From: Ectobacillus sp. JY-23 | GTDB taxonomy: Bacteria > Bacillota > Bacilli > Bacillales > Bacillaceae_G | Length of the DNA stretch: 64,000 bases | Reading direction: 5' to 3' | Assembly: GCF_023022965.1 (NCBI RefSeq) | Contig: NZ_CP095462.1 | Location: 3,080,001 to 3,144,000 of the forward strand | Shown: positions 55,442-63,915 of the stretch, piece after piece | How the letters are laid out: the number at the start of each line of letters is the position of its first letter | Position numbering within the stretch: the stretch's first letter is position 1 | Translations under genes and position numbers: made by a program | Notes under the pieces: model-generated | The model's database searches: none | Told to the model about the DNA's origin: nothing | Seen by the model: the letters and a program-made list of their open reading frames with translations, nothing else

Positions 55442-56620
55442 TTATAGCATAACACTCACAATGATAGCAGAAAGTATGCTAACGAGTGTGGCTCCATATA
55501 ACAACTTTAAGCCAAATCGTGCAACAACATTGCCTTGTTCTTCGTGCAATCCTTTTACTGCTCCTGCAATAATACCAATGGAAGAAAAATTAGCGAATGA
55601 AACAAGAAACACAGAGATAATACCAACTGTGCGAGGTGACAATGTTTTAGCAATTTTGGCCAAATCCATCATAGCGACGAATTCATTTGTCACAAGCTTT
55701 GTTGCCATGATGCTTCCAGCTGAAACAATTTCTTTTCCGGACACCCCCATGATAAAGGCGATCGGTGCAAATACATAACCGAGAATCTCCTGAAAAGTTA
55801 TACCAAAAATCACATTAAATAAATCATTTATCATACTGATAAGAGCAACAAATCCAATGAGCATGGCACCAACAACAATAGCAACTTTAAATCCATCTAA
55901 AATATATTCACCCAGCATTTCAAAAAATGTTTGCTTTTCTGATTGAACCTCTAAAATATCCTCTTCTTTTTTGACTTCATATGGATTAATGATGTTGACA
56001 ATAATGAAGCCGTTAAATAAGTTTAGTACCAGTGCGGTAACAACGTATTTAGGCTCAATCATGGTCATATAAGCTCCAACAATAGACATCGAAACTGTCG
56101 ACATTGCGGAAGCGCATAACGTATACATGCGATGCGGAGGTATATGAGCTAATTGTTTTTTTACGGTAATAAATACTTCTGATTGACCTACAATAGCGGA
56201 AGCAACTGCATTGTAAGATTCTAGGCGTCCTAGACCGTTAATTTTACTTAGTGCTAATCCAATGTAGCGAATAATAAAAGGTAGGATGCGAAAATGTTGC
56301 AAAATACCAATGAGTACAGAGATGAAGACAATTGGTAGAAGCACGTCTAGGAAAAATACCATAGCACCTTTATTGGCGATACCACCGAACACGAAGTTAA
56401 CACCACTCGCTGCGTATTCTAGAAGCTTTCCAAATAAATTAGAGATGGCTGTAATTAAAATGAGCCCGAATTCAGTGTTGAGCAGAAGAAATGTTAAAAT
56501 CAATTGGACTACAAGCATAATCAGAATTGGTTTTAATTTCACATGCTTGCGATTGTTGCTTGCTATATACGCCAATGCAAATACAACAAGTAGTCCTAGT
56601 ACGAATGTTACAAATTTCAT
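55442..56620 (-). CDS. NupC-family concentrative nucleoside transporter
   Basis: 392 aa with about ten helices and the CNT signatures [60 protein letters not shown] and [20 protein letters not shown]. It imports nucleosides with H+ or Na+. The nearest relatives from memory are B. subtilis NupC and YutK. The start is ATG 56620 behind AGGAGGACTTCTC; the upstream extension to 56668 has no ribosome site. Confidence 0.88.
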   Translation of the reverse strand: MKFVTFVLGLLVVFALAYIASNNRKHVKLKPILIMLVVQLILTFLLLNTEFGLILITAISNLFGKLLEYAASGVNFVFGGIANKGAMVFFLDVLLPIVFISVLIGILQHFRILPFIIRYIGLALSKINGLGRLESYNAVASAIVGQSEVFITVKKQLAHIPPHRMYTLCASAMSTVSMSIVGAYMTMIEPKYVVTALVLNLFNGFIIVNIINPYEVKKEEDILEVQSEKQTFFEMLGEYILDGFKVAIVVGAMLIGFVALISMINDLFNVIFGITFQEILGYVFAPIAFIMGVSGKEIVSAGSIMATKLVTNEFVAMMDLAKIAKTLSPRTVGIISVFLVSFANFSSIGIIAGAVKGLHEEQGNVVARFGLKLLYGATLVSILSAIIVSVML

Positions 56621-56823
56621 GAGAAGTCCTCCTAAGAAGTTAAAGTCCTGTCCGTAAGCGATAAGCAACCACTTTTCAAACTGTTTTTTGAAGCAGAATG
56701 TTGCTTGAAAAAACTCAATTTATCTAACTTGCCATGAATTTTGGGATGCCCCTTATTAATGGAAGTTTCACTTTATAGATTAAACAGTTACAATGAGAAT
56801 ATACATGAAAGGATGTGTAATCC

Positions 56824-57210
56824 ATGATGTTAAAACGAATTCATCATGTTGCGGTTATTTGTAGTAATTACGAAATCTCTAAACAATTTTATACGGAAGT
56901 GTTAGGGTTTAAAATTGTGAATGAAGTATATAGGAAGGAACGCGATTCGTATAAGCTTGATTTGGCTGTGAACGGTTTGTACCAAATTGAACTGTTTTCT
57001 TTCCCTAATCCACCAGCACGCCCTAGTTTTCCAGAAGCAACGGGTCTTCGACATTTAGCATTTGAAACAGAATGTGTAGAAACTGCCGCAGCGACTCTAA
57101 AAGAACATGGTATACAGGTTGAAGAAATTCGGATTGATCCGATCACTGGAAAGAAATTCACGTTTTTTCAAGACCCAGATGGCTTGCCGTTGGAAATTTA
57201 TGAAGTATGA
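56824..57210 (+). CDS. VOC family protein (glyoxalase I-like, YaeR type)
   Basis: 128 aa, one complete vicinal-oxygen-chelate unit: LKRIHHVAVICSNYEISKQF, YTEVLGFKIVNEVYRKERDS, TGLRHLAFETECVETAAATL and FTFFQDPDGLPLEIYEV. Metal ligands His8, His in GLRHLAFE and Glu in PLEIYE are kept. The YaeR/GloA2 group is a likely home; the substrate is unknown. Start may be ATG 56824 or the next codon 56827. Confidence 0.85.
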   Translation: MMLKRIHHVAVICSNYEISKQFYTEVLGFKIVNEVYRKERDSYKLDLAVNGLYQIELFSFPNPPARPSFPEATGLRHLAFETECVETAAATLKEHGIQVEEIRIDPITGKKFTFFQDPDGLPLEIYEV

Positions 57211-57222
57211 TATACACATCAC

Positions 57223-57256
57223 AAAAAATAGGCTTTCAGAAAAGCCTATTTTTGTT
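57223..57256 (+). terminator. Terminator after the VOC gene
   Basis: AAAAATAGGCTTT/AAAGCCTATTTTT with a CAGA-type loop and T-rich tail. Confidence 0.85.
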
Positions 57257-57622
57257 GTATGTTTTTTCTGAATAATATTATTTTTCATTGTACAGAATAA
57301 ATGATTGCGCTTTCAAGTGATGTTATTATATATTTGAGGCGTAGGGAGCAATTGTTAATATTTTCTCTTGCCAAACAAAAGTTTTTCAGGGAAAATATTG
57401 TTTTGTATGTGTAAAGTAGGCTATGCCCAAATTTGATTCAGATTTAAGGTGCTGAGGAATTAAAGTTGTTCAGAAAGTACAGACAAAACCTGCATGCATA
57501 GCACAAAAAAGTCCTATAAGCGAATATCCAAAAGCGGGAATTGACTTTAGCACAACAAAAATAAAGTTCATTTTATTTTTCAACGTATATACACATAGAC
57601 TATACAAACAGGGGATAGAAAA
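57257..57622. other. Long leader region upstream of aspA
   Basis: 366 bases without a supported gene. TGATTGCGCTTTCA at 57302-57315 is a near-cre site (one deviation from TGWNANCGNTNWCA). TTGACT at about 57549 is a possible -35 but a good -10 is not found at the right distance. The remainder shows no T-box or riboswitch motifs. Confidence 0.4.
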
Positions 57623-59068
57623 ATGACTGTTATGATAGAAACTCGTATTGAAAAAGATTTTCTTGGAGAAAAAGAGATACCAAAAGATGCGTACTACGGT
57701 GTACAAACGATGCGCGCGGTTGAAAACTTCCCAATTACAGGCTATCGATTACATCCTTCACTCATTGTTGCGATGGCAATGGTTAAAAAAGCAGCTGCTT
57801 TAGCCAATATGGAAACAGGATACTTACGCCCGGACTTAGCTCGTCCTATTGTACAGGCGGCTGAAGAAATTATTGCAGGGTCTCTACATGATCAATTTAT
57901 GGTTGATCCTATTCAGGGCGGTGCAGGAACGTCTATTAACATGAATACGAACGAAGTAATTGCAAATCGTGCTTTGGAGATTATGGGCAAAGAAAAGGGA
58001 GATTATGCAACATTAAGTCCTAACTCTCATGTTAACATGGCACAATCTACTAATGATGCTTTTCCAACAGGCATCCATATCGCTGTATTGGACATGCTTG
58101 AAAAGCTACTTGGAACGGCTGAAAAGCTTCATGATGCATTTGCAGAAAAAGCGAAGGAATTTGATCATATTATTAAAATGGGAAGAACGCATTTACAAGA
58201 TGCAGTGCCTATCCGATTAGGTCAAGAGTTTGAAGCATACCGCCGCGTTTTAGCAAGAGACATAAAACGTATGAAACAATCTCGTCAACATTTATATGAA
58301 GTTAATATGGGAGCAACAGCAGTCGGAACAGGTCTAAACGCAGATCCACGTTATATTGAACGAGTTGTTGAGCATCTTGCGGAAATCAGTGGTTTTCCAC
58401 TTGTAGGTGCAGAAGATCTTGTAGATGCAACGCAAAATACAGATGCTTATACGGAAGTATCAGCCGCTTTAAAAGTTTGTATGATGAATATGTCAAAGGT
58501 AGCAAATGACTTGCGTTTGATGGCTTCCGGCCCGCGTGTAGGTTTAGCGGAAATTCAGCTGCCTCCGCGTCAGCCTGGTTCATCTATCATGCCAGGGAAA
58601 GTAAATCCGGTTATGGCTGAAGTGATTAATCAGGTTGCATTTCAGGTTATTGGCAATGACCATACAATTTGCTTGGCATCTGAGGCTGGACAAATGGAAT
58701 TGAACGTCATGGAGCCGGTACTTGTCTTTAATCTTCTGCAGTCTATTGATATTATGAATAATGCTTTCGAGGTATTTAGAGAGTATTGTGTCGCTGGTAT
58801 TACAGCTAATGAAGAAATCCTAAAGCAATATGTGGAGCAAAGTGTTGGTGTTATTACGGCAGTCAATCCTCATATTGGATATGAAACAGCGTCACGTATT
58901 GCACGTGAAGCGATTTTAACTGGTAAATCTGTTCGAGAACTGTGTATTAGTTATGGTGTTTTAACAGAAGCAGAACTTGATGTAATTCTAGATCCGTTTG
59001 AAATGACACACCCTGAAATTGCAGGTGCGTCTTTGCTTGCAGAGAAAAGACAACATCAAGAAGCTTGA
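57623..59068 (+). CDS. aspA: Aspartate ammonia-lyase (aspartase)
   Basis: 481 aa of the fumarase/aspartase superfamily. It converts aspartate to fumarate and ammonia. The start motif is TRIEKDFLGEKEIPKDAYYG. TSINMNTNEVIANRALEIMG, TNDAFPTGIHIAV, and MGRTHLQDAVPIRLGQEFEA follow; the mobile signature loop is GSSIMPGKVNPVMAEVINQ, carrying the catalytic serine. Length and motifs favour aspartase over fumarase. GGGGATAG precedes the ATG. Confidence 0.93.
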   Translation: MTVMIETRIEKDFLGEKEIPKDAYYGVQTMRAVENFPITGYRLHPSLIVAMAMVKKAAALANMETGYLRPDLARPIVQAAEEIIAGSLHDQFMVDPIQGGAGTSINMNTNEVIANRALEIMGKEKGDYATLSPNSHVNMAQSTNDAFPTGIHIAVLDMLEKLLGTAEKLHDAFAEKAKEFDHIIKMGRTHLQDAVPIRLGQEFEAYRRVLARDIKRMKQSRQHLYEVNMGATAVGTGLNADPRYIERVVEHLAEISGFPLVGAEDLVDATQNTDAYTEVSAALKVCMMNMSKVANDLRLMASGPRVGLAEIQLPPRQPGSSIMPGKVNPVMAEVINQVAFQVIGNDHTICLASEAGQMELNVMEPVLVFNLLQSIDIMNNAFEVFREYCVAGITANEEILKQYVEQSVGVITAVNPHIGYETASRIAREAILTGKSVRELCISYGVLTEAELDVILDPFEMTHPEIAGASLLAEKRQHQEA

Positions 59069-59089
59069 GATGATAATAAACCTTTCATC

Positions 59090-59126
59090 AAAAGACTTCC
59101 CTTATAAAATAAGGGAAGTCTTTTGA
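59090..59126. terminator. Bidirectional terminator between aspA and lctP
   Basis: AAAAGACTTCCCTTAT pairs with ATAAGGGAAGTCTTTT, with A/T tracts at both sides. Confidence 0.9.
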
Positions 59127-59132
59127 ATATAC

Positions 59133-60758
59133 TTAAAAGATTTGGAATACGTAGCCGAATTGTAATAAACTAATCAACAGAAGAAGTGCCACACTGTACT
59201 TAATGGATGTTTTAAACAAGGCGGACTCTTTTCCAACAAGGCCAACTGCAGCACACGCGACTGCAATTGATTGTGGAGATACCATTTTAGCCATTGTACC
59301 TCCAACTACATTTAATGCAACAAGTGTAGCCGGTGCCATGTCAATTTGTGCTGCCGTAACAGCTTGTAATGGGGCAAATAGAGAACCACTAGATACAACC
59401 GATCCTGTTAGGAATACACCAATCCAACCAAGTATAGGTGATAGAATAGGGAATGCATCTCCTGTAGATGAAAGTGCAAGACCAAGTGTAGATGACATGC
59501 CAGAATAGTTTGTGACATAAGCTAAAGCAATTACACTACAAATTGTATAGATAGGAGCTTTTAACTCTTTTATTGTTTCAATTGTCAATTCTTTCACCAG
59601 TTGTTTTTGCGCTTTAAATACAAGCAGAGAAATAATAATTGCCAGCACAATTGCTGTTGTAGTAGAAGAGAAAACGTCTAACTTAAACACAGCAGGAAAC
59701 GGTGTATCCTGTGGAACGATTGGTGCTGTTTTCAAAACAGCATTGTTCAGACCAGGAATGGATACATTATATACTAGGCCTTCTAAAGAGCCACCCGGTG
59801 CAAAAAGTGCTTTCATAAATTTTAAGTTAAAGATGGTTACGAATGCAGTTAAAAATGCAAAAGGTGACCATGCATACAATATTTGACCCAAAGAATAGCT
59901 TTGTTTCTCATTTGCTTGTTTTTCCGTAAAATGATATTTTTCTTTTGGTTGCCAAATGCGAAGGAATAAAGCAAGTGCAACCATACTGACAACAGCAGAG
60001 AAAATATTACCAAGTTCTGCTCCTAAAAAGTAGAGTACGATAAATTGTGTGATCGCGAATGAGCCCCCACTAACAAGAATAGCGGGCAATGTCTGTTTAA
60101 TACCTTTAAACCCATCAATCATAAATACAAGAAGAAACGGTACAATTAAGCTGATAAATGGCAGAACAGTTACTGTATGTCTTCCAACGGCTAAAGCATC
60201 TAACTGTGTAAGCTGTGCAGGAACAGTAACAGGGATACCCATAGCACCAAAGGCACCTCCAGCAATATTTGCCACCAGACAAACACCTGCTGCTTTAAGA
60301 GGATCAAAACCCATACCGACTAGTAGAGCTGCGGTAATAGCAACTGGTACACCAAATCCGGCAGCGCCCTCTAAAAATGCACCAAAGGAAAAAGCGATTA
60401 AAAGAACTTGTAGACGAGAATCATCTGTGATAGAAGCAATACTGTTACGGATGACATTAAATTGTCCTGTTTTAACAGTAAGCTTATATAGAAAGATTGC
60501 GGCAATTACAATAGAACAAATCGGATAAAAGCCATAGGCGGCACCAAAGCCAGCAGCGGTTGCAGCAAGGGGAGCTGGCATATCATATACAAAGATAGCT
60601 ACTAAAACAGCAATTAGTACACTGATAAGTCCGGAGATATAACTTTTCATTTTAAACACAGTCAAGCAGACAATAAATGAGATAATAGGAATAGCGGCCA
60701 TAAGAGCAGAAAGCCAGATATTTTGCATGGGGTCGTACAGTTGAGTCCATGTATTCAT
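59133..60758 (-). CDS. lctP: L-lactate permease
   Basis: 541 aa with about thirteen helices of the LctP family: ISFIVCLTVFKMKSYISGLI, FGAFLEGAAGFGVPVAITAA, LVANIAGGAFGAMGIPVTVP, LGWIGVFLTGSVVSSGSLFA and NVVGGTMAKMVSPQSIAVAC. It takes up or releases L-lactate with protons. The start is ATG 60758 (MNTWTQ), nine bases after AAAGGAG. Two Rex-type operators lie 45-83 bases upstream. Confidence 0.93.
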   Translation of the reverse strand: MNTWTQLYDPMQNIWLSALMAAIPIISFIVCLTVFKMKSYISGLISVLIAVLVAIFVYDMPAPLAATAAGFGAAYGFYPICSIVIAAIFLYKLTVKTGQFNVIRNSIASITDDSRLQVLLIAFSFGAFLEGAAGFGVPVAITAALLVGMGFDPLKAAGVCLVANIAGGAFGAMGIPVTVPAQLTQLDALAVGRHTVTVLPFISLIVPFLLVFMIDGFKGIKQTLPAILVSGGSFAITQFIVLYFLGAELGNIFSAVVSMVALALFLRIWQPKEKYHFTEKQANEKQSYSLGQILYAWSPFAFLTAFVTIFNLKFMKALFAPGGSLEGLVYNVSIPGLNNAVLKTAPIVPQDTPFPAVFKLDVFSSTTTAIVLAIIISLLVFKAQKQLVKELTIETIKELKAPIYTICSVIALAYVTNYSGMSSTLGLALSSTGDAFPILSPILGWIGVFLTGSVVSSGSLFAPLQAVTAAQIDMAPATLVALNVVGGTMAKMVSPQSIAVACAAVGLVGKESALFKTSIKYSVALLLLISLLQFGYVFQIF

Positions 60759-60802
60759 TGTAAGCATCTCCTTTTAAAGAATGTATATGAAACAGATATA
60801 TT

Positions 60803-60841
60803 TTGTGAAATGATTCACATATTTTGTGAAAAATTTCACAA
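60803..60841. promoter_or_regulatory. Tandem Rex-type operators upstream of lctP
   Basis: TTGTGAAATGATTCACAT (60803-60820) and TTGTGAAAAATTTCACAA (60824-60841) lie three bases apart. Both match the Rex site (TTGTGAA-N4-TTCACAA), the second in full. Both also contain TGTGA-N6-TCACA, the Fnr pattern. Rex represses lctP in B. subtilis when NAD is high, so Rex is the preferred reading. Confidence 0.8.
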
Positions 60842-61075
60842 TCATCTTATGCCATAAGTATAGTTGGAGGAGGTATTGTGTGTCAATCTGATTCGACACA
60901 TTATGACATGTTATCTCAATATATGTAACAAAATCGCTATAATATAGGTAATACATGGTATTTGTTCGTTTTATGAGTCGTTAGCATTGTGATTTTATAT
61001 CTTATATAGTACAATAGATAAAAAACATAATAAAAAGATAAAAAAGAAGCTTTGGAAGAAAGCAGGTGCATGTAG

Positions 61076-61390
61076 ATGGCCATTGTTAATGCTACAGATG
61101 AAAGTTTTTCTGATTCTGTACAAGACGGGTTTGTTCTTGTAGGATTTTGGGCACCTTGGAGCAGAGCTTCCCACATGACTGAAACAGTTCTAAAAGAATT
61201 GGATGAGCAATGGGGAGATCGATTACGAGTGGTAAGGGTGAATGTTGATCGCTGTCAAGCAGTAGCATATCAGCTCGGTATTACAAGCATCCCAACATGG
61301 GTTCTTTTTAAAGAAGGAAATCCCTTCAAGCACATCACTGACTCTCAGCCAAAAAGCTTCTTGGATAATATCTTACAAAAACATATATAA
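61076..61390 (+). CDS. Thioredoxin-fold protein lacking the CxxC active site
   Basis: 104 aa with clear thioredoxin pattern: VLVGFWAPWSRASHMTETVL, LRVVRVNVDRCQAVAYQLGI, TSIPTWVLFKEG. The WCGPC site is WSRAS (Ser29, Ser32), and the cis-proline (Pro73) remains. The single cysteine is Cys60. It cannot act as a normal dithiol oxidoreductase; a binding or monothiol role is more likely. It is followed 18 bases later by an ArsR gene, so they probably form an operon. Confidence 0.8.
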   Translation: MAIVNATDESFSDSVQDGFVLVGFWAPWSRASHMTETVLKELDEQWGDRLRVVRVNVDRCQAVAYQLGITSIPTWVLFKEGNPFKHITDSQPKSFLDNILQKHI

Positions 61391-61408
61391 AGAATGTGGG
61401 GAAAAAAC

Positions 61409-61696
61409 ATGTGTGCAAAAAAATTTGATTACAATATTTCTGAAGATGATGTACAAATGCTTCGAGCGCTTGCGCATCCATTACGATTACGATTGGTTAA
61501 AGAGTTGATGAATCGCGGTACTTGTAACGTGACTCAATTGCAAGAGGCACTGCAAATACCACAATCTACTGTTTCGCAGCATTTAACAAAGTTAAAACAG
61601 ACAAAGGTAGTCCAATTTCAACGACGTGGATTGGAAGTATATTATAAAGTACAAGACGATAAAGTAAATCATGTAATGGGCACATTGTTTACTTGA
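61409..61696 (+). CDS. ArsR-family transcriptional regulator
   Basis: 95 aa. Winged helix: MLRALAHPLRLRLVKELMNR, VTQLQEALQIPQSTVSQHLT, KLKQTKVVQFQRRGLEVYYK. The metal site ELCVCDL of classical ArsR is absent. Cys2 and Cys39 (GTCNVTQL) are the only cysteines, so a thiol or persulfide signal is possible but unproven. Start ATG 61409 behind GTGGGG; ATG 61394 has no ribosome site. It is co-transcribed with the CxxC-less thioredoxin and ends at a perfect terminator. Confidence 0.85.
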   Translation: MCAKKFDYNISEDDVQMLRALAHPLRLRLVKELMNRGTCNVTQLQEALQIPQSTVSQHLTKLKQTKVVQFQRRGLEVYYKVQDDKVNHVMGTLFT

Positions 61697-61700
61697 TAGA

Positions 61701-61746
61701 AATACACAAAAACAGCTTGAGCATCTTCAAGCTGTTTTTGTGTATT
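61701..61746 (+). terminator. Terminator with perfect 20-bp stem
   Basis: Arms at 61701-61720 and 61727-61746 are perfectly complementary with loop GCATCT. T-rich 3' arm follows CTGTTTTTG. Confidence 0.85.
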
Positions 61747-61778
61747 TTGACAATGGATATTTGGTGTATTAATATACC
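61747..61778 (+). promoter_or_regulatory. Promoter and palindromic operator of the CstR-like gene
   Basis: TTGACA (61747-61752), 17 bases, TAATAT (61770-61775). The -10 lies inside GGTGTATTAATATACC (61763-61778), a 16-base palindrome with one mismatched pair. Repressor binding there would autoregulate the gene. Confidence 0.7.
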
Positions 61779-61808
61779 TATAACAGTATTGGAGAAGGTG
61801 GTTATATA

Positions 61809-62072
61809 ATGGAATACACACAAGAAATGAAAAATCGCTTAAAGCGAATTGAAGGGCAAGTTCGGGGAGTACTCCGTATGTTAGAAGAGGAAAAGGAATG
61901 TAAGGATGTGATTACACAATTAAGTGCAGCACGCTCTGCAATCGATCGCACAATAGGTGTTATTGTAGGAACAAACTTAGAACAATGCTTACGAGATCAG
62001 ATTGAAAAGGGAGAATATGAAGGGCAAAACTTAGTTCAAGAAGCCGTAAATCTTCTTGTTAAAAGTAGATAA
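61809..62072 (+). CDS. cstR: CstR/CsoR-family repressor, persulfide-sensor type
   Basis: 87 aa, all-helical CsoR-like. RLKRIEGQVRGVLRMLEEEK, then ECKDVITQLSAARSAIDRTI and GTNLEQCLRDQIEKGE. Cys31 and Cys60 match the two reactive cysteines of Staphylococcus CstR. The histidine required for Cu(I) in CsoR is replaced by Asn56, so copper sensing is unlikely. CstR controls sulfide-detoxifying genes such as CoADR and rhodanese. No target lies beside it; a degraded CoA-disulfide reductase exists at 12.9 kb. Start ATG 61809 behind GGAGAAGG. Confidence 0.8.
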   Translation: MEYTQEMKNRLKRIEGQVRGVLRMLEEEKECKDVITQLSAARSAIDRTIGVIVGTNLEQCLRDQIEKGEYEGQNLVQEAVNLLVKSR

Positions 62073-62217
62073 AGCAATGTTGAGAACCTAGCGTTGCCTA
62101 TTTACAGGCTTCCTGAAAAATCGCCATATGGAAACAAGAATTTTTGTTAGTGTTCTGTCTTATAATTATCATGGATTAAGGCATGATAAAAGAGAATTCA
62201 AAAAGAGGAGGATACAT

Positions 62218-62394
62218 ATGGATGTAAAAAGAGTAAAGCAAATTTTGTCGTCTCCTGCAAATATTCCTGTTTCGTATAATGGTGTATCTGTATGGATTGA
62301 AAGCTGTGATGAAGGAAACGCTGTCGCGCAAGTTCACGATATAACAAACCCCCATGAGACCGTCCAAGTTAATGTTTCGGAGCTACAAGAATAA
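62218..62394 (+). CDS. sspH: Small acid-soluble spore protein, H type
   Basis: 58 aa: [20 protein letters not shown], then [20 protein letters not shown] and ending VSELQE, as in SspH of Bacillus. These minor SASPs are made in the forespore. Start ATG 62218 behind AGAGGAGG; the longer frame to 62128 includes the promoter region. It confirms an endospore former. Confidence 0.92.
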   Translation: MDVKRVKQILSSPANIPVSYNGVSVWIESCDEGNAVAQVHDITNPHETVQVNVSELQE

Positions 62395-62395
62395 T

Positions 62396-62428
62396 AAAAG
62401 AGCCGGATAAATGTATCCGGCTCTTTTA
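62396..62428 (+). terminator. Terminator after sspH
   Basis: AAAAGAGCCGGATA/TATCCGGCTCTTTT stem with a short loop. Also serves the convergent peptide transporter in part. Confidence 0.88.
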
Positions 62429-62471
62429 TATGTTCGTTTATATAGGTCGTATTGCCTAACTGCGTTTTTCT

Positions 62472-63836
62472 TTACGCATTCATCATTTTTTGAAGTTTCG
62501 GTGAAGCTACTAGCAAAAGGATACCAAGAACAATGGCTGTACCGCCAATTACCATAAAGACTTCGACGAATCCTAATGTTGATGTAAAGGCAGCTAGTCC
62601 ACCTGCAAGGTAGTTTGCAATACCGGAACCTGCAAGCCATACACCCATCAATAAAGACGTAAGTTTAACAGGTGCGATCGTACTTACCATCGACAAGCCA
62701 ACCGGAGATAGGTATAGCTCAGCAATTGTGTGGAAGAAGTACGTCATAATAATAAATAGGATATTTGCTTTATTTACTACATGATCAGGATCTGTGCCTG
62801 TCCCTGCTAGTGAAGCAAGCAAGATGATAAAGCCGCCACCCATTAAAATCAATGCAATTCCCATTTTCGTTGGAGCACTGAAATCGCCGCGTTTAGTAGA
62901 CGCTAATTTAATTGAAAGTAATGAGATGACCGGTGCAAATAAGATAATAAACAATGGGTTAATAGACTGGAACCAAGAAATTGGCATTGTCCATCCAAAA
63001 ATAGAACGATCTACAAATTTTTGTGTGTAAAGCGTAAATGAACTACCTGCTTGTTCAAAGCCTGCCCAGAAAAATACGCTGAAGCACGTTAAAATTAGAA
63101 TTACTGCTGTACGCTGTTTTTCTTTTTTTGACAATGGTTCTTTTGGAGCAGCAGTAGACGTAGGTACTTTTTTATTAGTCGGTTCTTTACCGATGTCGCC
63201 TAAGTAGCGAGGACCAAGTACATTAAAGATAATTTGACCAATAATCATACCGATACAAGCAGCTAAGAAACCATATTTAAATCCAAACTTTTCTACGCCA
63301 TCAACTGTTGTTTTAAAGAAATCTTCTGCTAAGAATCCGCATACAAGCGGTGCGAAAACAGCACCTAAATTAATGCCCATGTAGAAGATCGTAAAAGCAC
63401 TATCTTTGCGCTTGTCATTTTCACCGTATAATTCACCAACAAGTGTAGAGATATTCGGTTTGAAAAAGCCGTTACCGATAATTAAAAGACTTAGACCGAT
63501 ATATAAGCCGATTTGGCTGTGAAGCGCAAATAAAACAAAGTTACCAGCAGCCATGACAATACCGCCAAGTGTAATTGCAAATCGTCTTCCCAAGAAGCGG
63601 TCTGTTAAATAGCCTCCCAATATAGGGGTAAAGTACACCGTTCCTGTGAAAACACCATATAGAAGCATAGCAGTACTTTCTTTAACACCAAGACCTCCAC
63701 TTAAGTAAGAAGTTGTTAAATAAAGTACCAATAGGCCTCGCATACCGTAATAACTGAACCGTTCCCACATTTCTGTAAAGAAAAGCAAGTATAAGCCCGG
63801 AGGATGTTTTTTTGTATGTTGTACAGTTGCATCCAT
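62472..63836 (-). CDS. dtpT: Proton-coupled di/tripeptide transporter (POT/PTR family)
   Basis: 454 aa with about twelve to fourteen helices. Helix 1 carries FTEMWERFSYYGMRGLLVLY, the ExxER motif of POT proteins. The PTR2 signature follows (YFTPILGGYLTDRFLGRRFA, then FFKPNISTLVGELY). FWAGFEQAGSSFTLY is in the middle. It imports short peptides with protons; with the secreted NprA protease it would recover digestion products. GGAGGAATTAGA precedes the ATG. Confidence 0.93.
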   Translation of the reverse strand: MDATVQHTKKHPPGLYLLFFTEMWERFSYYGMRGLLVLYLTTSYLSGGLGVKESTAMLLYGVFTGTVYFTPILGGYLTDRFLGRRFAITLGGIVMAAGNFVLFALHSQIGLYIGLSLLIIGNGFFKPNISTLVGELYGENDKRKDSAFTIFYMGINLGAVFAPLVCGFLAEDFFKTTVDGVEKFGFKYGFLAACIGMIIGQIIFNVLGPRYLGDIGKEPTNKKVPTSTAAPKEPLSKKEKQRTAVILILTCFSVFFWAGFEQAGSSFTLYTQKFVDRSIFGWTMPISWFQSINPLFIILFAPVISLLSIKLASTKRGDFSAPTKMGIALILMGGGFIILLASLAGTGTDPDHVVNKANILFIIMTYFFHTIAELYLSPVGLSMVSTIAPVKLTSLLMGVWLAGSGIANYLAGGLAAFTSTLGFVEVFMVIGGTAIVLGILLLVASPKLQKMMNA

Positions 63837-63885
63837 TCTAATTCCTCCTCATTTCGTAAATTTTCCAACAATTTATACGGTAATC

Positions 63886-63915
63886 ATTTTAATGCAATAA
63901 TTATTCAAAAGTCAA
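63886..63915 (-). promoter_or_regulatory. Probable promoter of the peptide transporter gene
   Basis: On the minus strand TTGACT (63915-63910) is followed after 17 bases by TTAAAA or after 18 by TAAAAT. It lies about 50 bases before the start codon. Confidence 0.5.

Noticed and set aside
57302-57315. Near-cre site upstream of aspA
   Set aside because: One core deviation and more than 300 bases from the gene; noted only as weak in the intergenic entry.
61809-62072. Assignment as copper-sensing CsoR
   Set aside because: The histidine ligand of the Cu(I) site is asparagine; the cysteine pair fits CstR better.
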